This document shows positions 11,091-21,479 of a stretch of DNA of 64,000 nt, one piece after another (within the stretch, counting starts at the first letter, position 1; each line of letters begins with the position of its first letter). Made by a program: the position numbers and the translations under genes. The notes under the pieces are model-generated. The model saw only the letters and a list, made by a program, of their open reading frames with translations. It had not been told where the DNA came from and made no database searches. Source of the stretch: Chloranthus sessilifolius (lineage: Eukaryota; Streptophyta; Magnoliopsida; Chloranthales; Chloranthaceae); assembly GCA_021018995.1 (NCBI GenBank), contig CM037598.1, positions 44,570,685 to 44,634,684 on the forward strand. The letters run 5' to 3'.

Positions 11091-11279
11091 TTTTAAGACC
11101 TGAAAAGTATCACTTTTCACCCCTTAACTTAACCATTGATTAGACCCATAGCCACCTAATAAGTTTTTATAAAGTGTTTTATGTAGGTAATAACCAGCAG
11201 TGAAATAAGGCTAGGAATCCTGCTAAGGAGCCGGTTTTAGTACCAGAAGTCCCTCAGAAGGATGTACTCTGAATTCAGA

Positions 11280-11940
11280 CCTGAAATGAGCCTCGCTCAG
11301 CTAACCCAAGCTTTAGAGGATTAAGGAGAAATATGCCTCGCGCAGTCCAACTGAGCATCCCAAGACTCTACAATAACTTCTCACGCAAATGATTGACTGA
11401 AGAGCTTTAGAAGCACATCCTCACACAGCTCTTGTGAAGTTTAAGAGTAGAACACATCGCGCAGTCTCGTGTAGTTCAAAGCAGACCTCTCTCAACCTTG
11501 CAGTTAACTCGAGCGGTGAGAAGAAGAGCTTGAAGACTCCACTTACGGTATCAGCGCGATCGTCGCAAGATGTAATTATCAGAAGAGAACTCCATGTGCA
11601 GTTCTCGCGCCATTCAAGAAGAAAGCATCCTTGCGAAGGCAAAGCCATCCTCATGAAGATCATTTAAGACATGGAACCTCGCGCAGTTCAGAACTCATTA
11701 AAGACTTGCGAGGTAACTCGCGAAGTCCAGTGAAGAGAAGTGCTCGCGAAGTTCTCGCGCTATTCAAATCTGTCCTCGCGAAGATTAACCCAGCGATCAT
11801 GCAGCTACCTTGTGACTGCTTGAACCCCAACCCAGCGACATCTGAGGCTTTAATGTCTACTCAACCTCGCGACTGCCTGAAGAGCAAACCAAGCCAACCT
11901 CGCGACCATTGAAGTTTCAATATCAAATCATCCTAGCGAA
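11280..11940 (+). promoter_or_regulatory. CTCGCGAAG-type word cluster in U3 of B
   Basis: Repeated variants include GCCTCGCGCAGTCC near 11335, CTCGCGAAGTCC near 11718, CTCGCGAAGTTCTCGCGC near 11743, CCTCGCGAAG near 11773, and CCTCGCGAC near 11865 and 11899. A few copies have decayed to CTCATG or CTCACA, as CpG loss would produce. The same words occur before ORF3 at 15415-15645 and in the 3' LTR at 19360-20075. Confidence 0.6.
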
Positions 11941-12136
11941 GAGCAAAAGCTACCATGTGGCAAGTCTGGAAAACAATGGCTACCTGTGAAGCTTAGAACC
12001 TCAAACTTCCATCTCTTCAGCAGAGGACATAGTGGGAATTTCCAACAATTAGGGCATGCACTCGCACGCTCAAATCTTCGTGCACGCGCCCTAAGGCATC
12101 GAAGGATCACTATTCGGCCATGTGGCATTATTAAAA

Positions 12137-12156
12137 TTAGGGTTTCCTAACCCTAA
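12137..12156. promoter_or_regulatory. Inverted telobox pair upstream of TATA, B 5' LTR
   Basis: TTAGGGTT and AACCCTAA are perfect reverse complements separated by TCCT. The TATA box starts 20 bp further on. The 3' LTR has the identical arrangement at 20222-20241 with its TATA box at 20261. Telobox motifs are known plant promoter elements bound by Myb-type telomere-repeat-binding factors. Confidence 0.6.
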
Positions 12157-13198
12157 CGTGCTGCCACACCACTGCTATAAAAACCCATACTTAGCTTAGG
12201 TTTAAGGGGGGCTTGGACCATCTTTTCTTTCTACATCCTGGAATAGCTGAGGGTGATTCTAATCCACCGATCCAAGATGAATCTTTCTTCTTTACACTTG
12301 AGCTTGTAGAAGCCTGATGGGAGATTGTACGGAGGCAGACTCCCCTATATTTGTATAAATCTGCCATCAGATGTTGGATCTGATCTGGTTATAGAGATTG
12401 TAGACTTGTGACTGGACCATTGTAACCTCACTCAAGCAATGGACAACTTGATCAAAGGTTGTACTCAATCTCTTGTTGGTTCTATGTGTCTGGGCTATCA
12501 TGGTCTTATACAGCCTTAGCCCCACACATAGAGCTTTAGAGGTTGAGGTTCCCTATGGATTCTTGAGCTGGTAGCCTGGATGAAATAGTGCCTATAATGA
12601 TTAACTTGTTTTGTTTTGACCCATCCTTGGATTGTGGTTCCCCTATGGGATAGTCTGTGACCATTTGAGTGGACAGGTTATAACCTTGAGGGATTGAATC
12701 ATGGCAGAGAGATGGATTGGATCCCTTCTCCTCAGTGGTGATAATGTAGCCATTGGACACGATTTCTATAACATCAGATCTGAATCTGAGTTACAAAGCT
12801 CCTCTGATCTCCGCTCAATAACTTACTTCTCACCCTTTTATATTTATTTTCCACACTCCATCCATCCTCTCACACCTTTCTGTAGTGTAGATATTAGGTT
12901 ACCTTAGAATTCCTAAAATAAGGGACCTTAAACTCCCCTCCTTTTTAGGACTGTCAGATCTGTAGTCAGATCTGAAGGGGCTACTAGTGATGGCTCCTTT
13001 GGAGCTGTAGATCACCTTTCCCTGTGGGACAAACTCTTACTTATCAAAACTTGCCACAATGGACCCTGTATCTTGCAGGTCTTGGATTTCTTAGTTGTGC
13101 TTATTCCATCCCTTGTTTTACTCTTTCTTTGATTTTTAAATTACTTTTACCACCAAATAATAAAGCAAGCACAAACTTAGAAATCGCCAACAAATTTT

Positions 13199-13216
13199 TG
13201 GCGCCATTGTCGGGGA
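13199..13216 (+). other. Primer binding site of B (tRNA-Asp type)
   Basis: TGGCGCCATTGTCGGGGA, seven bases after the LTR end, matches the Athila/Tat primer site complementary to the 3' end of tRNA-Asp, with two transitions. Confidence 0.85.
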
Positions 13217-13556
13217 AAGATGATCTATTAGTAGACCCTTAGTTTTTGTATTCTTAGTATTCTTTGCAAATGTGAATAATTGATACTGCTGATATAATTT
13301 TGAACCTATCTTTCAGATCTAGACAGCAGCAGTGAAGGACAGTTGGACTGCAATTGGAGCTTAGCTACCTGTGTTTGCAAATCCTCTAACTTTTAGAACT
13401 CTGTCTATCTTTCTTCAAAATTCTCTAGCAGTATCTAGGATAGTCGTAAATGTATTCTTTGAATAGCTATAAATTAGTTAGATAAATTTGTTAATTGTAA
13501 AGTTATTCATTTGCAATGTGCCTGCAAGAAGCTCTCCTTGCTGTTGGTGTGCTTGT

Positions 13557-15091
13557 ATGCTGGGGAGGAGATCTCTCAGCCCTACTTTAGAGCCTTTTAA
13601 CCCTGAGTTAGAAAGGAGAAGGAGACTTAGAAGAGAAAGGCACACCACAGGAGAGCCCCCAAGTGAAGCTGTGACAGCAAATATGAGTGAAGAAAAACTC
13701 TCAAGGAGTTGAATGCTCTGAATGTCTATAACTCTCCTTTTAGCATTCAATTCCCTAATGTTCAGGGAAATTATGAAATAAAAACTTCAATCATCCAGAT
13801 GCTGCCCTCTTTCCATGGGCTTAGCAAGGAGGACCCTTACAAGCATATTGACCAATTCTTGGCCTTGTGCACCACTTTTAATATCACTGGTTTGGGACCT
13901 GAGGCTACTAGGCTCAAACTCTTTCCCTTCTCTCTGAAGGATAGGGCCAGTACCTGGTTGACCACTCTTCCCAACAATAGCATTGCTTCATGGAAAGACC
14001 TGCAAACCAAGTTCCTGACCAAGTTCTTCCCTGAGACCAAAACTAGCCAGTTGAGGAAAGAGACTTTTGCTTTTACTCAATCCCCAACTGAGGATTTTAA
14101 CTAGTCCTGGGATAGGTTTAAAGAAATGCTCAAACAATGCCCCCACCACAAGATCCCAGAGTGGCAGCTTGTACAAAGCTTCTATAATAGGATTGATGAG
14201 AAAAATAGAGATATGGTCGATGCCTCTTGTGGTGGATCCTACATGCACAAGACTGCTGAGGAGGCATGGGAATTGTTTGAGGTGATTAGTGAGAATGCTT
14301 TTCAAAAGCCATCCCTGACAAGAACTGGTTAGGAAACTGAGTCAAAGGTGGGACCTGCTGTTGGATCAAGAGGAAAAGTTTATGAGGTGTCTGGGAACAA
14401 TGACCTGCAACTGCAGATGGCAAACCTCTCTATGAAGTTTGACAAATTACTGACTGTGATGTAACCCAGAAGGGCTACTCATGTGGCGGAGGCATGTCAG
14501 ATATGCCAGTCCCCACAGCACACAGTGGAGGAATGTCCATCTGCAGGGCAATATCCTGAATTAGTTTTGGAACATGCTGCTACTGCTCAATCTTATGGCC
14601 AACAATAATCTGGGGGCTACAGCAGACAGCCATATGGATACCAGCACCAAAATACTGGTTACCAATGGAGAGACCACCCAAATCTGAGGTGGAGGCAAGA
14701 CAACTACATGCAGCCTCAGCAGATGTTGGCCTCACCACAAAGACCATAGCAGCAGTTCAATCAAGGGAATGTCCCTAGGTTTATCTTCCAGCACCATCAG
14801 CAGTCTCATCAGCAACAAAATCAATTGGTCATACCCCCATCTCAACCCAGAAATACTTCTTTTGAGGACGAGGTCTTGACCTCACTGTAAAACTTGGGTT
14901 CCTTGGCTCAGACTGTGAATTCTCATGGTCAGAGCATCAAGAAGATCGAAGAGAAGATTGTCCAACTAGCGAATACCTTTGCCAAAAGAGAAGAGGGAAG
15001 GTTGCCCAGTCCACCAGTGGTTAAACCCAAGGGCCAATTTTTGATTGGTGAAGGATCCTCAAACCCTGAAGGGGATCTTTCATTGAATTGA
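13557..15091 (+). pseudogene. gag remnant of element B
   Basis: Starts MLGRRSLSPTLEPF at 13557. It changes frame near 13710, continues with SSFHGLSKEDPYKHIDQFLA-like core sequence (about 13800-14040, here PSFHGLSKED) and LTTLPNNSIASWKDL, and then meets stops at 14102, 14330, 14462 and later. The single CCHC knuckle CQICQSPQHTVEEC is readable at about 14495-14535. The Gln-rich region follows, then QTVNSHGQSIKKIEEKIVQL at about 14915. Domain order matches element C's gag. The particle-forming protein of this copy is lost. Confidence 0.9.
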
Positions 15092-15921
15092 TGTTAAGAA
15101 CTGTGCACCTTTGTATGATATGTACTTTACAGTTTAGAGGAATTTGTAGTGATCTTGTTGGAGTCTGAGTTTAGTGCTTGAATGCCTACTTTTATTCTTG
15201 TTCCCTTTGTTGAAAATTTTAAGTGCTTGAATGATGATGGTGTTGTTTTAATGTTTTTCAAGATGTGCGAATTTAATGCTTTGAGAATATGGGAATTTTT
15301 GAATGTCTTATAATGCTTATGGGCATCCCTCGAAGAGATCCTGTGAGAGAAACCACCCATAAAACATAGGTCAAAAGGCTGCCTAGTGGGTGTGTGATTT
15401 CTGAGTCTATTTAAGACGTCGCGAGGTTTTAAAAAAAAAAATTAAAAAAATTGGTTTGGTTTCCTCTCGTGCAGTTCATAAAGAATTACTTTGTTTTGCC
15501 TTCACGAGTTCAGATATAATTGTGTGGGCTTCCTCGCGCAGTTTAAATGAACATCCAATCTCGCGACCCATTCAGCCTATCGAGCGAGCATATATTTTTG
15601 AAGCGCGCCGAGCCTCGCGATATTTAAAATTCAATCTCGCGTTGCGTTTCTTTGCTGCTTTCTCTTTCCTCTCCTGCCAACGAAACCCTAGCTCCCACTC
15701 CTCCTAATCTCTCTCCTCCAGCATCCTGTCTACAATTCATCACTCACTTTGAAATTTTAGCGTTTTATTCTCAAAGCTTCCATCAACAGTTGCCCCCTGC
15801 TAGGAGCTCCTGTGGTCTACCGTGCATCAAATTGAACAAAACCCTAACTTTTAGGGTAAGACTCAGCTTTTGATTGTTTTCTTTCAAAATTTCAACTGCA
15901 CACTTGCCAAGGAGAATCTTA
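15092..15921 (+). other. Leader between gag and ORF3 in B, with pol missing
   Basis: Where A2 and C carry about 4 kb of pol, B has only about 830 bp of non-coding DNA. The first 320 bp resemble nothing I know. The rest holds the CTCGCG word cluster, a possible promoter and a 5'-UTR-like segment with teloboxes at 15683 and 15838. Confidence 0.7.
15415..15645 (+). promoter_or_regulatory. CTCGCG word cluster and possible ORF3 promoter of B
   Basis: Words: GTCGCGAGG (15419), CTCGTGCAG (15465), TCACGAG (15501), CCTCGCGCAG (15532), TCTCGCGAC (15559), CCTCGCGATATTTAAA (15613-15628) and TCTCGCGTTGCG (15635). TATTTAAA at 15621-15628 could serve as a TATA box. AAACCCTA teloboxes follow at 15683 and 15838, and the ORF3 ATG is at 15922. 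The cluster repeats the vocabulary of the LTR U3. Promoter function is inferred. Confidence 0.5.
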
Positions 15922-17244
15922 ATGGCTCTTAAAAGTGCACCTGTGAAGAGAGCCAGGGACCAGGCTCCCGTGGAGCTGGCCCCTAAGAAAGCCAAGTTCT
16001 CTACGACACAACAAAAAGGGAAGGAGGTGGTTCCTGAGGTGGCTGCAAAAATGCCTGATTACTCTACACCCTTTAAGCTCCTCATTTCCATTCCTTTAGA
16101 GCCTGAAGCCATTTTTGATATATCTTTCTTTGAATCTAAGTCGTTGTCATCACCTGCCATTGAGTTCTTGCGCAAGGCTAGTTTGTTCCCCTTGATGCAA
16201 ATGATTCTTGTACTAGCCTATCCTAGGTTAGTGCAACTCTTTTACCAGCACCTTAGGGTCAGACCAGACACACATGGGCAGCCAGGCCTCCTTGTGTTAG
16301 TTGACAATTTTGAGATGCTGCTTAGCCCAGCGTTGATTGCTGAAGTCATGGGCATCCCTACCATTTTTTATCTCAACTGTGATAATGGTGCCCTTGTGAG
16401 TGCCCCCCTTGATACCATTGCCCAGGCCCTTACCAGAGGTTTGAAGGCCACAAGGGACTCCTTCAGAAGAAGATATTTGGATCCCAAACTGCTGTTCATC
16501 AATCAAGTGCTGAGGAAGAATATCTATTGCTCCGGCCATCAGCAAGAGAGGAGGACACCAATTGCTGATGTTCTCTATTCCTTCTCTCTGGGCCATGGAT
16601 TTAATGCTGCATGGTTGATTTTTGAGGCCATGAAGGATATGATGGTGAAGCTCAGGCTGCAAAAGATGTTCCACCCTCTCCCCTATGGAAGACTCATCAC
16701 CAAATTACTTCTGAGGGGAGGGTACAAGATACCAGTGGGGGAGTTATCTGGTGACCTCACTCCCACCACTTTTGCCAAAAGACAATGGGGGATCAGTAGA
16801 AGTCTGATGGATCCCCAGAAGAAGAAGAAGAAGGCTGAAGCTCAGGTTGTTTCTGAGCAGGGAGGGGGAACTACAGTGGCAAAGGCCACCCCTGCCCCCA
16901 AAAAGAAGGCTAAAGCCCCTGCTCCAAAGAAGGTGGTGCGAGCTTCTGTCACCTCTGCTTTTGCAGCAATACCTCCATCCACCACACTTGCCTCTCCATT
17001 AGTTTCTTTGCCTATTCCATCTCTCCCTTTCCCTCTCTTATCTCCCTTTTCCATTCCACCTCCCACTGTGATTCGTTCCTGGGTGGAAAGTGTTGAACCC
17101 CATGACAACACTCCTCCTTCACCCACCTTACCTCAATACACAGCCCCAGTATCTCTAGCATCATCTGACCTCAACCCTGACAGCCCTCCCTTGATAACAT
17201 ACCTTAAAAAGAAAATCTCCCACCAAACCCCCTTCCACCTCTGA
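15922..17244 (+). CDS. ORF3, intact (putative plant transposon protein type)
   Basis: 440 codons from the ATG at 15922. An upstream in-frame ATG at 15874 exists, but 15922 (MALKSAPVKRARDQ) fits the start style of ORF3 in the other elements. Residues 1-40 are basic and nuclear-signal-like (KRARDQ, APKKAK). About 60-310 form the family domain, with LFYQHLRV, LIAEVMGIP, GHQQERRTPIADVLYSFSLG and PLPYGRLITKLL. A Lys-rich patch follows (DPQKKKKKAEA), then a Pro/Ser-rich tail. No signal peptide or membrane segment is visible, so an envelope role is doubtful. This is the longest intact frame in the window. Its molecular function is unknown. Confidence 0.8.
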   Translation: MALKSAPVKRARDQAPVELAPKKAKFSTTQQKGKEVVPEVAAKMPDYSTPFKLLISIPLEPEAIFDISFFESKSLSSPAIEFLRKASLFPLMQMILVLAYPRLVQLFYQHLRVRPDTHGQPGLLVLVDNFEMLLSPALIAEVMGIPTIFYLNCDNGALVSAPLDTIAQALTRGLKATRDSFRRRYLDPKLLFINQVLRKNIYCSGHQQERRTPIADVLYSFSLGHGFNAAWLIFEAMKDMMVKLRLQKMFHPLPYGRLITKLLLRGGYKIPVGELSGDLTPTTFAKRQWGISRSLMDPQKKKKKAEAQVVSEQGGGTTVAKATPAPKKKAKAPAPKKVVRASVTSAFAAIPPSTTLASPLVSLPIPSLPFPLLSPFSIPPPTVIRSWVESVEPHDNTPPSPTLPQYTAPVSLASSDLNPDSPPLITYLKKKISHQTPFHL

Positions 17245-19009
17245 CTCCACGGTTCCACCAGACCTCACCCTATTTGACTTAACTACACCCTTCACCCTCC
17301 AAGACACTATACCACACCACCCCTTGCCCCCCCTTTTTTGTAATTTTCTTTTTTTCGTTTTAATGAAAATTCCTTTTCCTGATATTCTGTACAGTTCTCT
17401 ATTTTTGGTTGTTTTCTTTCTTGCTGTTTCCTTTTATTATGCCCTTAATAAATCTGCTGTAAAGACACCTTTGAACCAGTGAGGACACTGCTCCTCATAG
17501 GTTTGGGGGTGTGGCAGGCCGACCCTGCCTATGGAATAGTTAACCTAAGTGCAGCAGAGTCATCTGAGTAATATGGAAATGGATCTATGTTCACTTAAGA
17601 ATCATGAAAATAAGAAATTTAAAATTTTTGCAAACTTTTGACATTATAAACTTTTAATATTCCACATTTCCATGATAATATCACCAAGAAAACTTACTTG
17701 TATCAACACTTAGTGAATCATTAGAGAGAGAAAAAGGAGAGGACATACTTAAAAGTTCAAAGGAAGACCATAACCAGTGATAATTGGGCCTATAAAATTT
17801 TTTCCATCCTTTGAGGAGTAACCAAGGCAATCTCTTCTAGTTCTAAGGACTGGCTGAGTCACTGTGCTCACTAGAAGTTAGGTAACTCCAAGTTGAAACA
17901 ACTGACAGTACTCATGAGACTTAGGAAAGGATCAAGGCCTTCTCTTGGACAGTTTGAGCCTAAAAGGACCAACCCTAAAGCAACTGCCCTTGTCCATACC
18001 CCCCTTTGAGCTTTAAATCCTAAATTTCTTCAAAATACACCTGAGTACTTGAACCTGAACCTATGAACCTGCTTCAGCCTACCCTCACTCTGAGAATTCA
18101 GAAGGTAAAGGAGAAAAGGTTGGAAATGGACTAGCTATGGTCAACATTAAGTGAATGGAGAAGAAGCATCTCAAAAATTCTGGCAGTATGGTAACTGAGA
18201 ACATGGTGGCATTTCTGAAAAGCAAAAACAAAAATAAAAAGAAGAAAATTCCATCAAAAGGAAACAAAAATAATAATGAAGAGGAGTTAGGGAGGAGTCA
18301 AGAGGAACTTTCATTGGAGAATCAAAATCAAGAAGAGAAATTGATCACTTCAAATCTGAAAATCTCAAAGAAGATGAAGGGAGCTGAATTCAAGAAAGTG
18401 AAGTCATGAATCACCTCTGTCACCTACTGATTTCTCAATTTGGAACCCCTTTTCAACCTTCCATTCATTTTAACCCTACTCCATAAGCCACATTACAGCC
18501 CAGTTAAAAGCCCTTGTGATCCAAAGTTGAGTGAGCTGTCATGTGAAGATAAAGAGTTATCCAATCTATGGTGAGGAACTGCCAATGATGTCAGCACTTA
18601 AGAACTCTGCCTATGCTCATGCTTACAGACCCATTTGGGGGATGTAACTGCTCTTGAGCCTGTGAGAAAATGAACCCTCAACAAAACCTTTATGAGAGTA
18701 TGCCCTGCAAAGTTTTTGGGTCTGAACTTGAATGCATTATGTATGACCTATAACCTAATTTTTTGACATGAGGATGGGCTCAGTGCTGGCACACACTTGT
18801 GCAGTTTTCTGTGGTTGTAAACTGATTGGAAGTGCTCTGCATTCATGAAAAGTTTATGTTGTTCTGTGCAACCAATGGATTAAATTTCTTTTATGATTAC
18901 TGATTCAAGAGTAAACGAAGTCTACCCCTTGACTGCTCACTGGATGATATTGCACTTTTGTTAACTGTTTCATTGAAGAAGTTTGTGGGTGTCTTCACTG
19001 AAAACCCTC
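17245..19009 (+). other. 3' untranslated region of element B
   Basis: About 1.8 kb between ORF3 and the twin hairpin. It starts with a Pro-coding remnant and T-rich sequence, then an internal PPT-like tract (17499-17516), then a stretch that aligns in patches with element C (41814-43250), for example GGACAGTTTGA with CACTAGAAGTTA nearby. A Lys/Asn-rich frame at 18155-18409 is low-complexity and not conserved in C, so I do not call it a gene. Confidence 0.6.
17499..17516 (+). other. Internal PPT-like tract of B
   Basis: AGGTTTGGGGGTGTGGCA. The core AGGTTTGGGGGTGTG is identical to the sequence across the PPT/3' LTR junction at 19155-19169. Element C has the same 18 bases at 41796-41813, and D has a diverged copy on the minus strand at 27006-27022. 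Confidence 0.6.
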
Positions 19010-19046
19010 AGGAGACTTCACTCCTCCCCTAGGGATCACCTAGGGG
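19010..19046 (+). other. Twin hairpin before the 3' LTR of B
   Basis: Two abutting inverted repeats. AGGAG/CTCCT with a 6-nt loop is at 19010-19025. CCCCTAGG/CCTAGGGG with loop GATCA is at 19026-19046 and is perfect over 8 bp. The same pair, with the same junction, occurs in C (43252-43288) and D (25414-25451, minus strand). Confidence 0.7.
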
Positions 19047-19154
19047 TTTAAAAGGCTTGGTACATATGCTAAATGTATCCGTGCTCCCTACGAATGTGGC
19101 ATTTAATTTTTATAGTAGGTTTAATGTAGCTTTGCTAAGGGACTAGCAAAGATT

Positions 19155-19167
19155 AGGTTTGGGGGTG
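19155..19167 (+). other. Polypurine tract of B
   Basis: AGGTTTGGGGGTG immediately before the 3' LTR start TGTTAAGACC. Position and G-rich purine bias fit the plus-strand primer site. Confidence 0.8.
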
Positions 19168-21128
19168 TGTTAAGACCTGAAAAGTACCACTTTTCACCCC
19201 TTAACATAACCTTTGATTAGACCCATAGCCACCTAATAAGTTCTTATAAAGTGTTTTATGTAGGTAATAACTAGCAGTGAAATAAAGCCAAGAATCCTGC
19301 TAAGGAGCCCGTTTTAGCACCAGAAGTCCCTCAGAAGGATGAACTTTGAATCCAGACCTGAAATGAGCCTCACACAGCTAACCCAAGCTTTAGAGGATTC
19401 AGGAGAAATATGCCTCGCGCAGTCCAACTGAGCATCCTAAGACTCTATAATAACTTCTCACGTAGATGATTAACTGAAGAGCTTCAGAAGCACAAACTCG
19501 CGCAGCTCTCGCAAAGGTCAAGAGTAGAACACATCACGTAGTCTCGCGCAGTTCAAAGCAGACCTCTCTCAACCTCACGCAGTTCGCTCAGAATGGCTGA
19601 GAAGAGAGAGCTTCAGAAGACTCCTTGTGCAGCTGTCACGCAGTCGTCGCGGGATGTAATTATCAGAAGAGAACTCCTCGCGTAGTTCTCGCACCATTCA
19701 AGAAGAAAGCATCCTTGCGAAGGTAAAGCCATCCTCACGAAGATCAATTAAGACATGGAACCTCACGTAGTTCAGAACTCATTAAAGCCTCGCGAGGTAA
19801 CTCGCGAAGTCCAGTGAAGAGAAGTGCTCGCGAAGTTCTCGCACTGTTCAAATCTATCCTCGCAAAGATCAACCCAATGATCACGCAGCTACCTCCCGAC
19901 TGCTTGAACCCCAACCCCGCGACATCTGAGGCTTTGATGTCTACTCAACCTTGCGACTGCCTGAAGAGCATACCAAGCCAACCTCATGACGGTTGAAGTT
20001 TCAATATCAAATCATCCTAGCGAAGAGTAAAAGCTACCACGGGACAAGTCTGGGAAACAATGGCTACCTAGCGAAGCTCTGAACCTCAAACTTCCATCTC
20101 TTCAGCAGAGGACCTTATGGGAATTTCCAGTGATTAGGGCATGCACTCCCACGCTCAAATCTCCGTGCACGCGCCCTATGGTATCGAAGGATCAGTATTC
20201 GGCCACGTGGCATCGTTAAAATTAGGGTTTCCTAACCCTAATGCGCCGCCACACCACTGCTATAAAAACCCATACTTAGCTTAGGTTTAGGGGGGGCTTG
20301 GACCATCTTTTCTTCTACATCCTGGAATAGCTGGGAACGCATCTCATTTCTTAGAGACTTGATCTGAGATCATTTTACTTTTCTTTTTCTAGCTATAAGT
20401 AGTTTTCTTTTTCTTTTTACCTTCTCTCCATAGTCCAGCACTTGCTGGCTATGTCTTTGTATGCTTTTTGAACTAGATTAATGGAAGTTTTGTAATAGGA
20501 TTTGTACTCTGTAGGATTTGTGTTTGAATGTGAGATGCTCTGTGTAAGGCTGCTACCTTGTGATCCGCCATTGCTTTAGCTATGTTTCAAAGCAATGGAG
20601 GACTGATTCTAAGGGTCATTCAGATCCAAGTGACCTATGTGTCTGGGCTATCATGGTCCTATACAGCCTTAGCCCCACCACGAGACCCACTAGATCTGAA
20701 ATCCCTATGAGCGCTTGAGCTGGTAGCCTGGTGACCATGGTGGTGGCAGCGATACTCTTGTTTTGTCTTGGGCTCCGTGAGGAGGATAGCCTCTGGGATA
20801 GTCTATGACCATTTGAGTGGACAAGTTATAGCCTTAGGGTGATTCTAATCCACCGATCCAAGATGGATCTTTCTTCTTTACACCTGAGCTTGTAGAAGCC
20901 TGGTGGGAGATTGTATGGAGGCAGACTCTCCTATATTTTTATAGATCCGCCATCAGATGTTGGATCTGATCTGGTTATAGAGATTGTAGGCTTGTGACTG
21001 GACCATTATAGCCTCACTTAAGCAATGGACAGCTTGATCGAAGGTTGTACTCAATCTCTTTCTTTAATTTTTAAATTACTTTTACCACCAACCAATAAAA
21101 GCAAGCACAAACTTAGAAATCGCCAACA
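19168..21128 (+). repeat. 3' LTR of element B
   Basis: 1961 bp, TGTTAAGACC to CGCCAACA. The U3 word cluster is at about 19360-20075 (for example GCCTCGCGCAGTCC, CCTCGCGAGG, CTCGCGAAGTCC). The inverted telobox pair is at 20222-20241, the TATA box at 20261, and the 32-nt hairpin at 20798-20829. It contains a 502-bp block (20334-20835) missing from the 5' LTR and lacks the 5' LTR's 650-bp block. Confidence 0.9.
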
Positions 21129-21170
21129 GTGGGGTGAGGGTTGGGGCTAGAGCTGGGCTTGGAAACCGCG
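21129..21170. repeat. G-rich minisatellite, right remnant
   Basis: GTGGG (TSD of B) followed by GTGAGGGTTGGGGCTAGAGC and related sequence, continuing the array that ends at 11090. Confidence 0.75.
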
Positions 21171-21479
21171 GGTTTGCCATATAAGAATAATAACAGTTAA
21201 TTTTTAATGAGTAATTAAAATGTAGATGTGATCGCGCTTCATATCCGTAGCGTTGACGCATCATAGTCAATGCATCTATGCTTCTTAGAGGCATCATCGA
21301 TTCAGACTACGACGTATTGGCGCGTCATGTGAAGTCGATGGTGCTTCATGAGAAGGTGTCGACACTTAATATAAGAAGCGCTAGCACTTCTTTATATTTT
21401 CTTCAATTTAGCATATGAAAATACATAGTTTAGAAGCGTACCTCAATTAATTTTTTCATTTCCTACTTCAGAAGCTTAT
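21171..21479. other. Flank with GAAGCGCTAGC-type repeats
   Basis: No gene. It contains GCGCTTC and AGAAGCGCTAGCACTTCTTT (near 21380), forms of a palindromic word that recurs on the other side of the DUF1985-like gene. Confidence 0.5.

Larger units (their letters stand above)
11091..13192 (+). repeat. 5' LTR of element B
   Basis: 2102 bp, ending CGCCAACA before the PBS. U3 (about 11280-11940) is rich in CTCGCG(A/C)AG words. A perfect inverted pair of telobox motifs (TTAGGGTT, 4-nt loop, AACCCTAA) is at 12137-12156, and the TATA box (TATAAAAA) is at 12176. The 32-nt hairpin is at 12650-12681. Compared with the 3' LTR it lacks a block of about 500 bp after 12250 but keeps a block of about 650 bp (12475-13124) that the 3' LTR lacks. 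Confidence 0.9.
11091..21128 (+). mobile_element. Athila-like element B, pol-less
   Basis: Order: 5' LTR 11091-13192, PBS 13199-13216, gag 13557-15091 (broken), leader, ORF3 15922-17244 (intact), internal PPT-like tract 17499, twin hairpin 19010-19046, PPT 19155-19167, 3' LTR 19168-21128. The TSD GTGGG is at 11086-11090 and 21129-21133, inside the G-rich minisatellite. No protease, RT, RNase H or integrase is recognisable between gag and ORF3, so the element is non-autonomous. The first bases of the 5' LTR are TTTT where the 3' LTR has TGTT. Confidence 0.9.

Noticed and set aside
10265..11120. Long open frames through the G-rich region (Pro/Asn or Gly/Val repeats on either strand)
   Set aside because: They follow from a minisatellite with few stops. 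There is no start context, no domain, and they are open on both strands.
15922..17244. Calling ORF3 an envelope gene
   Set aside because: The position matches the env-like ORF of Athila, but no signal peptide, membrane span or cysteine pattern is visible. The basic N-terminus points to the nucleus.
18155..18409. Lys/Asn-rich 84-codon frame after ORF3 of B
   Set aside because: An A-rich tract makes KNKNKKKK. The aligned part of C has no matching frame.
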